A stretch of 50,431 nt of DNA from Archaeoglobi archaeon (GTDB lineage: Archaea > Halobacteriota > Archaeoglobi > Archaeoglobales > Archaeoglobaceae): positions 1 to 50,431 of the forward strand of contig JAPDIX010000050.1 in the NCBI GenBank assembly GCA_029259345.1. The letters are read 5' to 3'. A program made the translations under genes and the position numbers. How positions within the stretch are numbered: position 1 is the stretch's first letter; each line of letters begins with the position of its first letter. Below the pieces are notes generated by a model. The model worked only from the letters and a program-made list of their open reading frames with translations. It did not search any database and had not been told where the DNA came from. This document shows, in pieces, positions 32,397 through 40,833 of this stretch.

Positions 32397-33013
32397 AAAT
32401 CCTGATTCCTTTTAAAGCCAACAACCCAAAATCCAGACTTTCCGATATACTTAGCTTTGAGGAAAGAAAGAGACTTGCTGAACTGATGTTACTCGATGTA
32501 ATTGATGCTGCAAAGCCGTTTGGAGAAATCAGGGTTATAGCACCAGCCAAGATAGAACTCGACGATGTTGATGTAGTTGTTGAAAAATCGGACCTTAACA
32601 CTTCGATAAACAAGGAACTCGACGATGTTCCCGTTGCTGTAGTGATGTCCGATCTGCCACTTCTTGACAAATCAACACTCTCAAGGTTTTTCGAAACTGA
32701 TGGAGAAATAGTGCTCGCACCGGGAAGGAAAGGAGGGACAAACATGCTGATGGCAAGAAGGGCAGGATTCAGGGTTTCATACCACTACGGCAGCTTTTTC
32801 AAGCATCTTGAATATGCGAAGCATAATGGTTTTTCCGTTTCAATTTTCGACTCCTTCTTTTCTTCGGTTGATATTGACGATAAAGAAGACCTTCTCGAAC
32901 TTCTTTTGCATGGTGAAGGCAAAAGGTCTTGGGAGTATCTCAGAAATATTGGGTTCGATGTAAAGTTTGAGAAGACGCCCCGGATTGAACGCAGAGTTTT
33001 TATGCAATCTTAA
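32393..33013 (+). CDS. cofC: 2-phospho-L-lactate guanylyltransferase
   Basis: A 206-residue nucleotidyltransferase of the CofC family, which activates phospholactate (or phosphoenolpyruvate) for coenzyme F420 synthesis. Signatures are ILIPFKANNPKSRLSDIL at the N terminus, VVMSDLPLL with the metal-binding Asp, and VLAPGRKGGTNMLMAR. Archaeoglobus needs F420 for its reversed methanogenesis pathway. Coupled to ftsY through ATGA. Confidence 0.93.
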   Translation: MKILIPFKANNPKSRLSDILSFEERKRLAELMLLDVIDAAKPFGEIRVIAPAKIELDDVDVVVEKSDLNTSINKELDDVPVAVVMSDLPLLDKSTLSRFFETDGEIVLAPGRKGGTNMLMARRAGFRVSYHYGSFFKHLEYAKHNGFSVSIFDSFFSSVDIDDKEDLLELLLHGEGKRSWEYLRNIGFDVKFEKTPRIERRVFMQS

Positions 33014-33027
33014 TTAAATAAAGTGTA

Positions 33028-33987
33028 ATGGAAGACTTTGAGATCTGGGTTGAGAAATACCGCCCTCGGACGCTTGACGAGGTCGTAGGGCAGGATGAAG
33101 TTATCCAGAGATTGAAAGGGTATGTGGAAAGAAAGAACATCCCGCATCTGCTTTTCTCCGGTCCTCCCGGAACTGGGAAGACGGCAACTGCTATAGCACT
33201 TGCGAGAGACCTCTTTGGAGAGAACTGGAGGGATAATTTCATAGAGATGAATGCGAGCGATGAGAGAGGGATTGACGTTGTCAGACATAAAATAAAAGAG
33301 TTTGCGAGAACTGCCCCAATTGGTGGTGCCCCGTTCAAAATCATCTTCCTTGATGAGGCTGATGCACTTACCGCAGATGCTCAGGCTGCTCTGAGAAGGA
33401 CGATGGAGATGTATTCAAGAAGCTGCAGGTTTATTTTGAGTTGCAACTATGTGAGCAGGATTATAGAGCCAATCCAGAGCAGATGTGCAGTTTTCAAGTT
33501 CAGGCCGGTTCCCAAGGAAGCGATGAAAAAGAGATTGCTGGAGATATGTGAAAGAGAAAAGGTGGAGATAACTGAAGATGGTCTCGAAGCTCTGCTTTAC
33601 ATCTCAGGCGGGGACTTCAGGAAGGCGATAAACGCCCTTCAGGGTGCTGCTGCAATTGGAGAGGTGGTGGATGCGGAGACGATATATCAGATAACCGCAA
33701 CAGCCCGTCCTGAGGAGATAGGGAACTTAATAGATACAGCATTGAAGGGAAATTTTATGGAAGCAAGACAACTTCTCGACAGGCTAATGATTGAGTATGG
33801 GATGAGCGGAGAAGACATCGTTTCCCAGCTTTTCAGAGAGATAATTTCATCACCGCTCAATGAAAAGGTGAAGGGTTATCTAATAGATAAGCTGGGAGAG
33901 GTGGACTTCAGGTTGACAGAGGGTGCCAATGAAAGAATACAGCTTGATGCGTATCTTGCATATCTTTCATCTCTGGCGAAAAAGTGA
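33028..33987 (+). CDS. rfcS: Replication factor C small subunit
   Basis: A 319-residue AAA+ clamp-loader subunit. Conserved RFC boxes: WVEKYRPRTLDEVVGQ near the N terminus, Walker A GPPGTGKTATA, NASDERGIDVVR, Walker B FLDEADALTADAQAALRR, the SRC motif NYVSRIIEPIQSRC, and sensor 2 GGDFRKAINALQ. It loads PCNA with the large subunit, encoded elsewhere. No intein is present. Its stop overlaps the likely original start of taw3. Confidence 0.97.
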   Translation: MEDFEIWVEKYRPRTLDEVVGQDEVIQRLKGYVERKNIPHLLFSGPPGTGKTATAIALARDLFGENWRDNFIEMNASDERGIDVVRHKIKEFARTAPIGGAPFKIIFLDEADALTADAQAALRRTMEMYSRSCRFILSCNYVSRIIEPIQSRCAVFKFRPVPKEAMKKRLLEICEREKVEITEDGLEALLYISGGDFRKAINALQGAAAIGEVVDAETIYQITATARPEEIGNLIDTALKGNFMEARQLLDRLMIEYGMSGEDIVSQLFREIISSPLNEKVKGYLIDKLGEVDFRLTEGANERIQLDAYLAYLSSLAKK

Positions 33988-34017
33988 TGTGGAAAGAATA
34001 CAGAAAAAAGAAGTTGA

Positions 34018-34554
34018 ATGGATTTTTGGAGGCGAAAAATAGGGGGTGAGATTGATCAGGACATTTTTGAGCTTCTTAAAATCGTTAATTCCTTAGATGG
34101 CTACGTCACACTTTCAAGCTGCAGCGGGAGAATTGCAGTTATAGATATCCCGGAAGTGGGGGATAAAAAAGCAGTAAAATTCCTCGGCAAATGGCACGAT
34201 GTGGTTGAATGCAAGGCTGTGATCAATGCAGCCTTAAAGAGTGAGCAGTGGGGCTGGCTGATTCAATATCCTCCAATACTCCATGTTGCATGCAGAACCG
34301 TCGAGGACGCGGAGAGATTTATGAATGCTGCCAATCAAGCTGGGTTCAGGAGGAGTGGGATTATATCGCTCAAGAACCATGTTGTAGAAATTACATCCTT
34401 TGAGAGAACTGAACTGCCAATTGCATATTCGAAGAAACTGCTTGTTACAGAATATTATCTTAAACAAGTCGTTGAATTCGCAAACATCAAGCTTAAGAGA
34501 GGGAAAGAAAAACTTAAGAGGTTGCAAAGCATCATTAAAACCTTCTCAGAGTAA
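34018..34554 (+). CDS. taw3: Wybutosine-synthesis methyltransferase Taw3 (TYW3), N terminus frameshifted
   Basis: This 178-codon frame has the TYW3 core: VTLSSCSGRIAVIDIP, GKWHDVVE, GWLIQYPPILHVACRTVEDAERF and GIISLKNHVVEI. TYW3 methylates the wybutosine precursor at position 37 of tRNA-Phe. The expected N terminus is in another frame: an ATG at 33987, overlapping the rfcS stop, encodes MWKEYRKKKLNGFLEAKNRG, and removing one G from the run at 34042-34046 joins it to EIDQDIFELL. So the visible start at 34018 is probably not the native one. It may be a real frameshift, a sequence error, or internal initiation. Confidence 0.82.
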   Translation: MDFWRRKIGGEIDQDIFELLKIVNSLDGYVTLSSCSGRIAVIDIPEVGDKKAVKFLGKWHDVVECKAVINAALKSEQWGWLIQYPPILHVACRTVEDAERFMNAANQAGFRRSGIISLKNHVVEITSFERTELPIAYSKKLLVTEYYLKQVVEFANIKLKRGKEKLKRLQSIIKTFSE

Positions 34555-35569
34555 AAACACCGATAGCAGCTATAAGTATCGCCCCCAATATCGCTCCTCC
34601 GAGCTTTTGTAAAGCATCAGGAGCTTCAGGGGTAAGAACGTATGATGCAGAAGCCCAAACAAGCAGTCCGAAGGCTATTAGCAGAAATATCATTGTGAAG
34701 TATTTTGACACCCTTCTGTTCTCCGCGTACGCGTCTGCTGCCCTTGCGAGTAGGGAGAATATGCCTGAAAGAACAAACCACCATACGCTGTAAAAAATAA
34801 AGCTCGCAACGGCTTCAGATGGGTTTGGAATATTAACTGAAGCGTTAAATCCGTTTACTAAACTGATTATGAGAAGTATGGCTGATGTTACGTAGAAAAT
34901 GAAGGACAGCCTTCCTTCCACAAGAGATGTTCTGATTGAGTTTAGGAAATCCTCAATATTCCTTTCCCACCCGTAGGCTTTGATCAAGAAATACGCCCCT
35001 AAGAAGAGTATAATTCCACCTATTCCCCACTCAGGGTGCTGGAGAATAAGGAATATTGAATAGACGAGAAAAATCATTCCAAGTGGAGCGAGTGTCATTC
35101 TTGCAATTTTTGGATCGTTGAGCATTCTTCTGATCAAAAAGTATGTGCTTTCAATTGTCCTGCTTTGCTTCACCACTATTCTATGAACAGAATCAATTTT
35201 GACCCTGGATGAGATTATGGGCATGACAAATTCGTCCTCTGAGCCGTCAGTGACAACAACAGCACTTGATGGGTTCAGCCTCATAACGACTTTATCGAGC
35301 TGCTCTGCAATTTTGGAGTCTGATAGAACTCCAACATTCTTGTCCCCGCAGATGGCAACAACTTCAACATCTTCTCCGGCATTCTTAAGCTCGTCATATA
35401 CCTTTATCGCACCAAAAAGGGCATTCACGTCTGAATCTTCTGGATCAGAAGTTCCGAGTCTTATTGCAGCGGCCAAGATGTTGTCTCTGCCGATAACAGG
35501 AGATGAAATATTGGCCTTCTGTCCAAGGTCATCATCTCTGTCTATAACGAGCACTACCTTTTTAACCAT
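34535..35569 (-). CDS. DUF373 family membrane protein
   Basis: A 344-residue archaeal DUF373 protein. The N-terminal soluble part (about 1-145) has VVLVIDRDDDLGQKANIS and a repeated VVAICGDKNVGVLSDSKIAEQ motif with Asp clusters like a nucleotide-binding fold; the C-terminal half has about six hydrophobic segments. Function unknown; it is a common archaeal gene. The ATG at 35569 is used; a TTG one codon earlier is possible. It overlaps the 3' end of taw3 by 20 bp in convergent orientation. Confidence 0.85.
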   Translation of the reverse strand: MVKKVVLVIDRDDDLGQKANISSPVIGRDNILAAAIRLGTSDPEDSDVNALFGAIKVYDELKNAGEDVEVVAICGDKNVGVLSDSKIAEQLDKVVMRLNPSSAVVVTDGSEDEFVMPIISSRVKIDSVHRIVVKQSRTIESTYFLIRRMLNDPKIARMTLAPLGMIFLVYSIFLILQHPEWGIGGIILFLGAYFLIKAYGWERNIEDFLNSIRTSLVEGRLSFIFYVTSAILLIISLVNGFNASVNIPNPSEAVASFIFYSVWWFVLSGIFSLLARAADAYAENRRVSKYFTMIFLLIAFGLLVWASASYVLTPEAPDALQKLGGAILGAILIAAIGVFTLRRF

Positions 35570-35598
35570 CAAATAAAGTCTGAAAAATATATAAAAAG

Positions 35599-36753
35599 CT
35601 ATCTGAACTTGCCCAGAATGTCTCTCGCTATGGTGTTGAGCTGAACTTCCTTTGTCCCCTCGTAAATTTCGGTAATTTTAGCGTCCCTGAAGAATCTCTC
35701 TACCTCATACTCGGCTATGTAGCCGTAACCTCCATGCATCTGCACAGCTTCATCGCAAATCTTTACAGCAAGTTTTCCGGCATAATATTTAGCCATAGAA
35801 GTCAGTCCAGGATCAATTCTGCCCTGGTCATAGTTCCATGCCGCCTTGTAAATCAGCAATCTTGCTGCTTCAAGCTGCGTTTTAAGGTCAGCAATTCGGT
35901 GCTGCAAAGCCTGAAAAGCTCCTATCGGATGTCCGAACTGTTTTCTCTGCTTTACATAATTTACAATCCTGTCAAAAGCACCCTGAGCAATTCCCAAAGC
36001 CTGAGCAGCGATTTCAATTCTGCTCTCATCAAAGAACTCCAGAACCTGATAGAAACCCCTGTTAAGCTCTCCAATAACTGCAGACCCGTCAACTCTGACA
36101 TCTTTGAAAACGACTTCGGCAGTTGGAGAAGCCCTTATGCCGAGCTTACCTCCGATCTTAGTGGTCTTTAATCCAGGAGTATCTTTCTTTACGAGGAAAG
36201 TTGAGAATCCCCTGTAGCGTGGCTGCGCATCCGGATCGGTGACGGCGAGGACTATATAGTAGTCTGCGATATTACCGTTTGTGATGAATGTCTTTGAGCC
36301 GTTAATAACCCACTCATTTCCATCCTTTTCAGCTTTCGTTTTTATCGCTGTCAAATCGCTGCCAGCTTCGGACTCTGTGTAGCAGCCTGCAGTAATCGCC
36401 TCACCACCAGCTACCTTTGGCAGAACTTCCTTTTTCTGCTCCTCACTGCCGAACCTCATTACAACCTCTGAAGAGAAGTCTGAAAGGAGCAAGGCACTTC
36501 CAATCGTGCTGTCAGCCCTGCAAAACTCTTCTACGATAAGTATATTCTCAAGCACACCCATTCCCGCCCCGCCGTACTCCTCAGGGAAATGCACACCGAT
36601 GAAACCAAGTTCACACGCCTTTTTCCACAAATCGAAGGGGAATTCCTCATTTCTGTCGTACTCCTCGGCCCTCTCCTTTGTAAACTCGTTTACGGCGAAC
36701 TCCTTGGCAGCGTTTTTAATATCCTTCTGGTCTTGTGTAAGCTCGAAGTCCAT
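35599..36753 (-). CDS. acd: Acyl-CoA dehydrogenase
   Basis: A 384-residue flavoprotein of the acyl-CoA dehydrogenase family. Signatures are CYTESEAGSDLTAIKTKAE (about 133-151), WVINGSKTFITNG, the QALGIAQGAFDRIVNYVKQR segment, RKQFGHPIGAFQALQHRIAD and QMHGGYGYIAEYEVERFFRDAKI near the end, with the catalytic base expected in IYEGTKEVQ. It oxidises fatty acyl-CoA in beta-oxidation, a pathway expanded in Archaeoglobus. A TTTAATATT element at 36776-36784 gives leaderless transcription. Confidence 0.95.
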   Translation of the reverse strand: MDFELTQDQKDIKNAAKEFAVNEFTKERAEEYDRNEEFPFDLWKKACELGFIGVHFPEEYGGAGMGVLENILIVEEFCRADSTIGSALLLSDFSSEVVMRFGSEEQKKEVLPKVAGGEAITAGCYTESEAGSDLTAIKTKAEKDGNEWVINGSKTFITNGNIADYYIVLAVTDPDAQPRYRGFSTFLVKKDTPGLKTTKIGGKLGIRASPTAEVVFKDVRVDGSAVIGELNRGFYQVLEFFDESRIEIAAQALGIAQGAFDRIVNYVKQRKQFGHPIGAFQALQHRIADLKTQLEAARLLIYKAAWNYDQGRIDPGLTSMAKYYAGKLAVKICDEAVQMHGGYGYIAEYEVERFFRDAKITEIYEGTKEVQLNTIARDILGKFR

Positions 36754-36775
36754 AACGCCTTTTTAACAAAAAACA

Positions 36776-36784
36776 TTTAATATT
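36776..36784 (-). promoter_or_regulatory. TATA box of the acyl-CoA dehydrogenase gene
   Basis: An A/T-rich element, TTTAATATT on the plus strand, is centred 26 nt from the ATG at 36753. Confidence 0.45.
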
Positions 36785-36838
36785 TGCCTTTTCAACTTTA
36801 CATTTGCAGTGTCGCCTAAACATCCATACACCAAAACC

Positions 36839-36847
36839 TTATATTTT
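36839..36847 (+). promoter_or_regulatory. TATA box of the tatA gene
   Basis: TTATATTTT is centred 25 nt before the ATG at 36868, which favours that start over the GTG one codon upstream. Confidence 0.45.
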
Positions 36848-36867
36848 CTGTAAGCTTAGGTAGAGTG

Positions 36868-37185
36868 ATGATACCGGGCGGACAGGAATGGTTGTTGATA
36901 CTGTTGGTAATCTTTCTGCTATTCGGAGCAAGTAAGCTGCCAGAAGTCGCAAGAAGTCTCGGTAAAAGTATGGGTGAGTTCAAGAAGGCACAAAGAGAGG
37001 CAGAAATGGAACTGAGACAGTTTGAGAGGGATTTGAGAGAGGGCAAGTATACTCAGGATGAGAAGAGGAAAAAGCTGGAGAAGATAGCAAGAGAGTTAGG
37101 TATTGATCCCGAAGGAAAAAGTGATGATGAACTTTTGGAGGAAATAAACAAAGCTCTACCAAAAGCAGAGAAGGCAGAACCATAA
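36868..37185 (+). CDS. tatA: Twin-arginine translocase subunit TatA/TatB-type
   Basis: A 105-residue protein with the TatA plan: one N-terminal membrane helix (QEWLLILLVIFLLFGASKLP, about 6-25), the FG/P hinge, an amphipathic helix (VARSLGKSMGEFKKAQREAE) and a long charged tail. It forms part of the twin-arginine export channel for folded proteins. The tail is longer than in most TatA and ends with a small helical part. TatC is not in this window. Confidence 0.9.
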   Translation: MIPGGQEWLLILLVIFLLFGASKLPEVARSLGKSMGEFKKAQREAEMELRQFERDLREGKYTQDEKRKKLEKIARELGIDPEGKSDDELLEEINKALPKAEKAEP

Positions 37186-37195
37186 TTTTTTTATT
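37184..37195 (+). terminator. T-run between tatA and the oxidoreductase operon
   Basis: ATTTTTTTATTG follows the tatA stop. It may terminate tatA; being 24-35 nt before the ATG at 37219, it could also contain the TATA box of the following operon. Confidence 0.3.
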
Positions 37196-37218
37196 GAGCC
37201 TCTCATTTTCTAGTAGAT

Positions 37219-37734
37219 ATGCTCATCGAAATTACAATATACTGCAGAGGAGGACAGGGTGGGGTAACAACTGCAAGAATATTGGCCACTGCTGCGATGC
37301 TCCAGGGATATTACAGTCAGGCAATGCCACAGTTTGGACCTGAAAGGAGAGGAGCAATGGTGAATACCTACATCCGCATTTCAGACAGGCTGATAAGAAG
37401 AAGAACACCTGTTAAGAAGCCGGATGTCCTTGTAATTTTCGACAGAAAAATTAATGTCGATTCTGAAGCCGATGTTGTTGTTTTAAACTCTCCCGAACCC
37501 TCCTCAATCTCAGGAAAAGTGTATTATGTTGATGCAACAGAAATAGCAGAAAAAAATGGTCTTGTGAATGCTGGATGGGCTATACTAAGCCCTCCGATGA
37601 GTGGAGCAGTGGCGAGGGCTTTGGACATTGAACTTTCAGCACTGAAAGAGGCTATGTATGCTGAGCTTGGCACAAAAGCAGAGAAGAGCTTTAATGCTGC
37701 CAAGGAAGCCTATGAGGTGGTTAAATGGACTTGA
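37219..37734 (+). CDS. vorC: 2-oxoacid:ferredoxin oxidoreductase gamma subunit
   Basis: A 171-residue subunit with the gamma signature ITIYCRGGQGGVTTARILATAA at the N terminus and FGPERRGAMVNTYIRISD. It bridges the thiamine-pyrophosphate catalytic chains. The four-gene order gamma-delta-alpha-beta is typical of pyruvate and 2-ketoisovalerate ferredoxin oxidoreductases. Which 2-oxoacid is used cannot be decided from sequence; the Vor name is my preference from the related A. fulgidus locus. Confidence 0.85.
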   Translation: MLIEITIYCRGGQGGVTTARILATAAMLQGYYSQAMPQFGPERRGAMVNTYIRISDRLIRRRTPVKKPDVLVIFDRKINVDSEADVVVLNSPEPSSISGKVYYVDATEIAEKNGLVNAGWAILSPPMSGAVARALDIELSALKEAMYAELGTKAEKSFNAAKEAYEVVKWT

Positions 37735-37973
37735 GCCCAATAATATCCAAGAAAACTGTCGCTTCAGCAGGAGAGACAGGGAGCTGGAGAAACTACCGCC
37801 CAGCAGTTATTGCTGAATTGTGTTCAAAATGTAGGAACTGTGTTCTCTACTGTCCTGAAGGTGTAATATCTGTAGGTGAGAATTCTGTGGAGATAGATTA
37901 CAACTTTTGCAAGGGGTGTGGAATTTGCAAAGAAGTGTGCGAACAGAGGGCAATAGAAATAGTTCCGGAATAA
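37725..37973 (+). CDS. vorD: 2-oxoacid:ferredoxin oxidoreductase delta subunit (2x[4Fe-4S] ferredoxin)
   Basis: An 82-residue ferredoxin-like subunit with two [4Fe-4S] motifs, CSKCRNCVLYCPE (about 34-46) and CKGCGICKEVCEQ (about 63-75). The N-terminal segment with GETGSWRNYRPAV is typical of the delta chain of pyruvate/2-oxoacid oxidoreductases. It passes electrons to the external ferredoxin. It overlaps the gamma gene by 10 bp. Confidence 0.92.
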   Translation: MDLSPIISKKTVASAGETGSWRNYRPAVIAELCSKCRNCVLYCPEGVISVGENSVEIDYNFCKGCGICKEVCEQRAIEIVPE

Positions 37974-37978
37974 AGAAA

Positions 37979-39052
37979 TTGCTCACAAGTAATGAGGCAA
38001 TTGCTGAAGCTGTCAGGATTGCAAAACCCGATGTTATCGCAGCATATCCGATCACACCGCAGTCACCCATCGTGGAAAGGCTTGCAGAGATGGTTGATAG
38101 CGGTGAACTTGATGCAAGCTTTGTGAGGGTCGAATCGGAGTATTCGGCAATGGCGGTTGTACACGGTGCAGCAACGGCTGGGGCGAGAGTGTTCACAGCA
38201 ACTTCAAGTCATGGTCTGGCTTACATGTTCGAGATGTGCTGGTGGATTGCAGGATCGAGGCTTCCTGCCGTGATGGCCGTGGCAACGAGGTCGATAGGTG
38301 CTCCTTGGAACATACATGGAGATCACACGGACATAATGTCTCTAAGGGATGCGGGATGGATAATTGGTATGGCTGAAAGTGCTCAAGAGGCCTTTGACAT
38401 GACCCTTCAGGCTTTTGTTGTTAGTGAAGAAGTCAACATCCCATTTGCCGTCGGTATTGATGCCTTCACCATGAGCCATACGGCTGAGGTCGTTGAAGTA
38501 AGGGATGTTAGGTTGCCGAAGAGGAAACAGGCTTACAGAATTCTGCCCGACATGGAGGTTGCTGTAAATGCTGTTACACTTGGCGATGCAAGGATGAGAG
38601 CAAGATATGATCTTGCTGTTGATCTTGAGAAATCGGCAGAGGTAATCGAGCGGACTGATAGTGAATTTGGTAGTTATGGTGGATTGGTGGAGAAATACAG
38701 GCTTGAAGATGCTGAATACGCCGTTGTTATGGCTGGTGGATGGTGTGGAGATGCGAAGGATGCAATAGACATGCTCAGGGACGAGGGAGTTAAGATAGGA
38801 ATGCTCAGATTGAGGTTTATAAGACCTTTTCCGGAAAAAGCTGTGAAGGAGTTACCGTCCGAAATTCTTGTTGTTGACAGAGCCAATACCGGGTTCAGGG
38901 GTATATTGGGGATTGAAACTTCTTCGTGTGGTGTGGAGGTTAAAAACGTTGTTGCAGGTCTTGGTGGACTGTATGTTGATGTTGACCGCTTTTATAACCT
39001 TTTCAGGAAATTTGTTGATGGGAAGATTGAAAAGGTGGAGTGGTTGATATGA
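37979..39052 (+). CDS. vorA: 2-oxoacid:ferredoxin oxidoreductase alpha subunit
   Basis: A 357-residue alpha chain with LTSNEAIAEAVRIAKPDVIAAYPITPQSP at the start (shown in part), VRVESEYSAMAVVHGAATAGARVFTATSSHGLAYM (in part) and a C-terminal Rossmann-like domain. The start is uncertain: the family N terminus IKKLLTSNEA begins at an ATA (37970) that overlaps the delta stop, while the first conventional codon is TTG at 37979. I use the TTG. Upstream in-frame codons lie inside the delta gene. Confidence 0.88.
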   Translation: MLTSNEAIAEAVRIAKPDVIAAYPITPQSPIVERLAEMVDSGELDASFVRVESEYSAMAVVHGAATAGARVFTATSSHGLAYMFEMCWWIAGSRLPAVMAVATRSIGAPWNIHGDHTDIMSLRDAGWIIGMAESAQEAFDMTLQAFVVSEEVNIPFAVGIDAFTMSHTAEVVEVRDVRLPKRKQAYRILPDMEVAVNAVTLGDARMRARYDLAVDLEKSAEVIERTDSEFGSYGGLVEKYRLEDAEYAVVMAGGWCGDAKDAIDMLRDEGVKIGMLRLRFIRPFPEKAVKELPSEILVVDRANTGFRGILGIETSSCGVEVKNVVAGLGGLYVDVDRFYNLFRKFVDGKIEKVEWLI

Positions 39053-39885
39053 TTCTGCCGGGAAACGCAAGTTGTCAGGGATGTCCGATTTCAATGGCGA
39101 TGAGGTGTCTTGACGAAATAAGTAAGCCTGTTCTTGTCATTCCTGCAGGCTGCTCGACAGTTATAGCGGGCTTACATCCAAAATCCGCCATGAATGGTCC
39201 GGTAGTTCACGTGCCTTTCCCATCAACACACTCAGTCGCTGCTGGACTGAGTGAAGCTTACAAAAGGATTGGAGTTAAAGCTAACGTTGTTGCGTGGATG
39301 GGGGATGGTGCGGCAGATATAGGGTTTGCAGCTTTAAGCGCATCTGCTGCAAGGAAGGATGATTTAATTACGATTGTTGTTGATAATGAGGCCTACATGA
39401 ACACCGGCACTCAGGCGAGCCTGAGTACATTCTGGAAGGCAAGAACAACAACATCTCCAGCGGGAAAGACTGAAGAAAGGAGAAATCTTGCACTCATCAT
39501 GCTCGCTCACAAAGCAGATTATGTTGCAACGGCAAGCGTTGGTTACATCAGAGATCTCAGGAGGAAGTTCAGAAAGGCGGGGGTGATGAAGGGGTTCAGG
39601 TTCATTCATGTCCATACCCCATGTCCACCCGGATGGAAGTTCCCGAGTGAAAAGACGGTTGATGTGGCAAGGAAGGCTGTTATGAGCGGCGCATGGATTC
39701 TGTGGGAGTATGATGGAAAGTTAAAGCTCTCAAAGGCAGGAGAGAAGTACGCTTCGAAGGAAAACAGAATTCCACTTGAAGATTACCTGAAGCAGGGGAG
39801 ATTCTCTCACCTGAGTGATGAGGAAATAAGAGAGCTTGAACAAAAGATTGATGAAGATTGGGAACTGCTGCTCAGATTTTCCTGA
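39049..39885 (+). CDS. vorB: 2-oxoacid:ferredoxin oxidoreductase beta subunit (TPP-binding)
   Basis: A 278-residue thiamine-pyrophosphate chain. The [4Fe-4S] cluster cysteines begin in GNASCQGCPISMAMRC, and the TPP-Mg motif is WMGDGAADIGFAALSASAAR to VVDNEAYMNTGTQ. The C-terminal part KGFRFIHVHTPCPPGW supplies a further cysteine. Its ATG overlaps the alpha stop (ATGA). It converges with rlmE, overlapping 14 bp. Confidence 0.92.
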   Translation: MILPGNASCQGCPISMAMRCLDEISKPVLVIPAGCSTVIAGLHPKSAMNGPVVHVPFPSTHSVAAGLSEAYKRIGVKANVVAWMGDGAADIGFAALSASAARKDDLITIVVDNEAYMNTGTQASLSTFWKARTTTSPAGKTEERRNLALIMLAHKADYVATASVGYIRDLRRKFRKAGVMKGFRFIHVHTPCPPGWKFPSEKTVDVARKAVMSGAWILWEYDGKLKLSKAGEKYASKENRIPLEDYLKQGRFSHLSDEEIRELEQKIDEDWELLLRFS

Positions 39886-40447
39886 ATCTTTTTCCAACGA
39901 AGTAAACTTCTGCACTTCTTTTTCTCGAAGCTTTGGGACTGTGAAACTTCTTAAATCGGAAGTGGAGCTTTAATTCGGCAAAAAGTTTCTGTATCTCCTC
40001 TCCCTGAAAAACCTTTACCACAAAATTTCCGCCCGGCTTGAGCACCTCTCTGGCGATGTTGAAACTTGCCCTTGCCAAATCTACCGAACGAAGATGGTCT
40101 ATCGTCCATTTTCCGCTTATTTTTGGTGATGCGTCACTCATAACGACATCGTAGCTTTCAGATATTTCCTTTATTCTTTCAAGGGTTTCCGCAGCCATTA
40201 TATCGCCCTTTATGAAAGTCACTCCATCTATGGGGGGCATGGGATTCAAGTCAACAGCCACAACTTTCGCTCCGAGTTCCACAGCAACCTGACTCCACCC
40301 TCCCGGCGTTGCGCCAAGGTCTAAAACCAAATCTCCTTCTCGGATCAACTTGAAAGTTCTGTTCATTTGCAAAAGTTTGTAAGCTGCCCTGCTCCTGTAT
40401 CCTTCTTTCTTGGCTTTCCAGTAATAGTAATCCTGTTTATCCTTCAT
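39872..40447 (-). CDS. rlmE: 23S rRNA 2'-O-methyltransferase RlmE/FtsJ family
   Basis: A 191-residue RrmJ-like methyltransferase. Motifs are the N-terminal YYWKAKKEGYRSRAAYKLLQ with a catalytic Lys, the SAM-binding LVLDLGATPGGWSQVA (about 40-55), the catalytic Asp in VVMSDASPKISG, GGNFVVKVFQG with the second Lys and the final Glu region SAEVYFVGKRF. It methylates U2552-like 23S sites in bacteria; archaeal targets may differ. It overlaps UPF0047 by 4 bp. Confidence 0.93.
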   Translation of the reverse strand: MKDKQDYYYWKAKKEGYRSRAAYKLLQMNRTFKLIREGDLVLDLGATPGGWSQVAVELGAKVVAVDLNPMPPIDGVTFIKGDIMAAETLERIKEISESYDVVMSDASPKISGKWTIDHLRSVDLARASFNIAREVLKPGGNFVVKVFQGEEIQKLFAELKLHFRFKKFHSPKASRKRSAEVYFVGKRFRKI

Positions 40448-40827
40448 ACCGCCTTCACAATTACTCTTCTCGTCCTTGGACCATCAAACTCGATGAAGAG
40501 AATTCTCTGCCAAGTTCCGAGCATCAGCTTTCCGTTCTCAACAGGCACAACAACAGAATTTCCGAGAATACTGGCTCTGAGATGTGCGTCAGCATTGCTG
40601 TCTATTCTGTCGTGACTGTATCCCTTTCCGTATGGGACGAGCTTTTCCATCAGGTGCAGTATGTCTTCGAGCAGACCGGACTCGGCTTCGTTGATTATGA
40701 CAGCTGTGGTTGTGTGAGGAGAATAGATTAAAGCGAGATTACCCTCATTTTCAAGATTCTTTTCTACGAGATCAGTTATATCTACGATTTCCACTCTCTT
40801 GTTTGTCCCGATACTCAGAACACCCAT
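40444..40827 (-). CDS. UPF0047/YjbQ family protein
   Basis: A 127-residue protein of the conserved YjbQ fold. The metal-site histidines are visible in YSPHTTTAVIINEAESGLLEDI (in part), YSHDRIDSNADAHLRA and the LMLGTWQRILFIEFDGPRTR end. Some members have weak thiamin-phosphate synthase activity; the physiological role is unsettled. It is in a minus-strand operon with a Clp1/Grc3-like kinase and RlmE, suggesting an RNA-related context. Confidence 0.9.
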   Translation of the reverse strand: MGVLSIGTNKRVEIVDITDLVEKNLENEGNLALIYSPHTTTAVIINEAESGLLEDILHLMEKLVPYGKGYSHDRIDSNADAHLRASILGNSVVVPVENGKLMLGTWQRILFIEFDGPRTRRVIVKAV

Positions 40828-40833
40828 AAAAAC

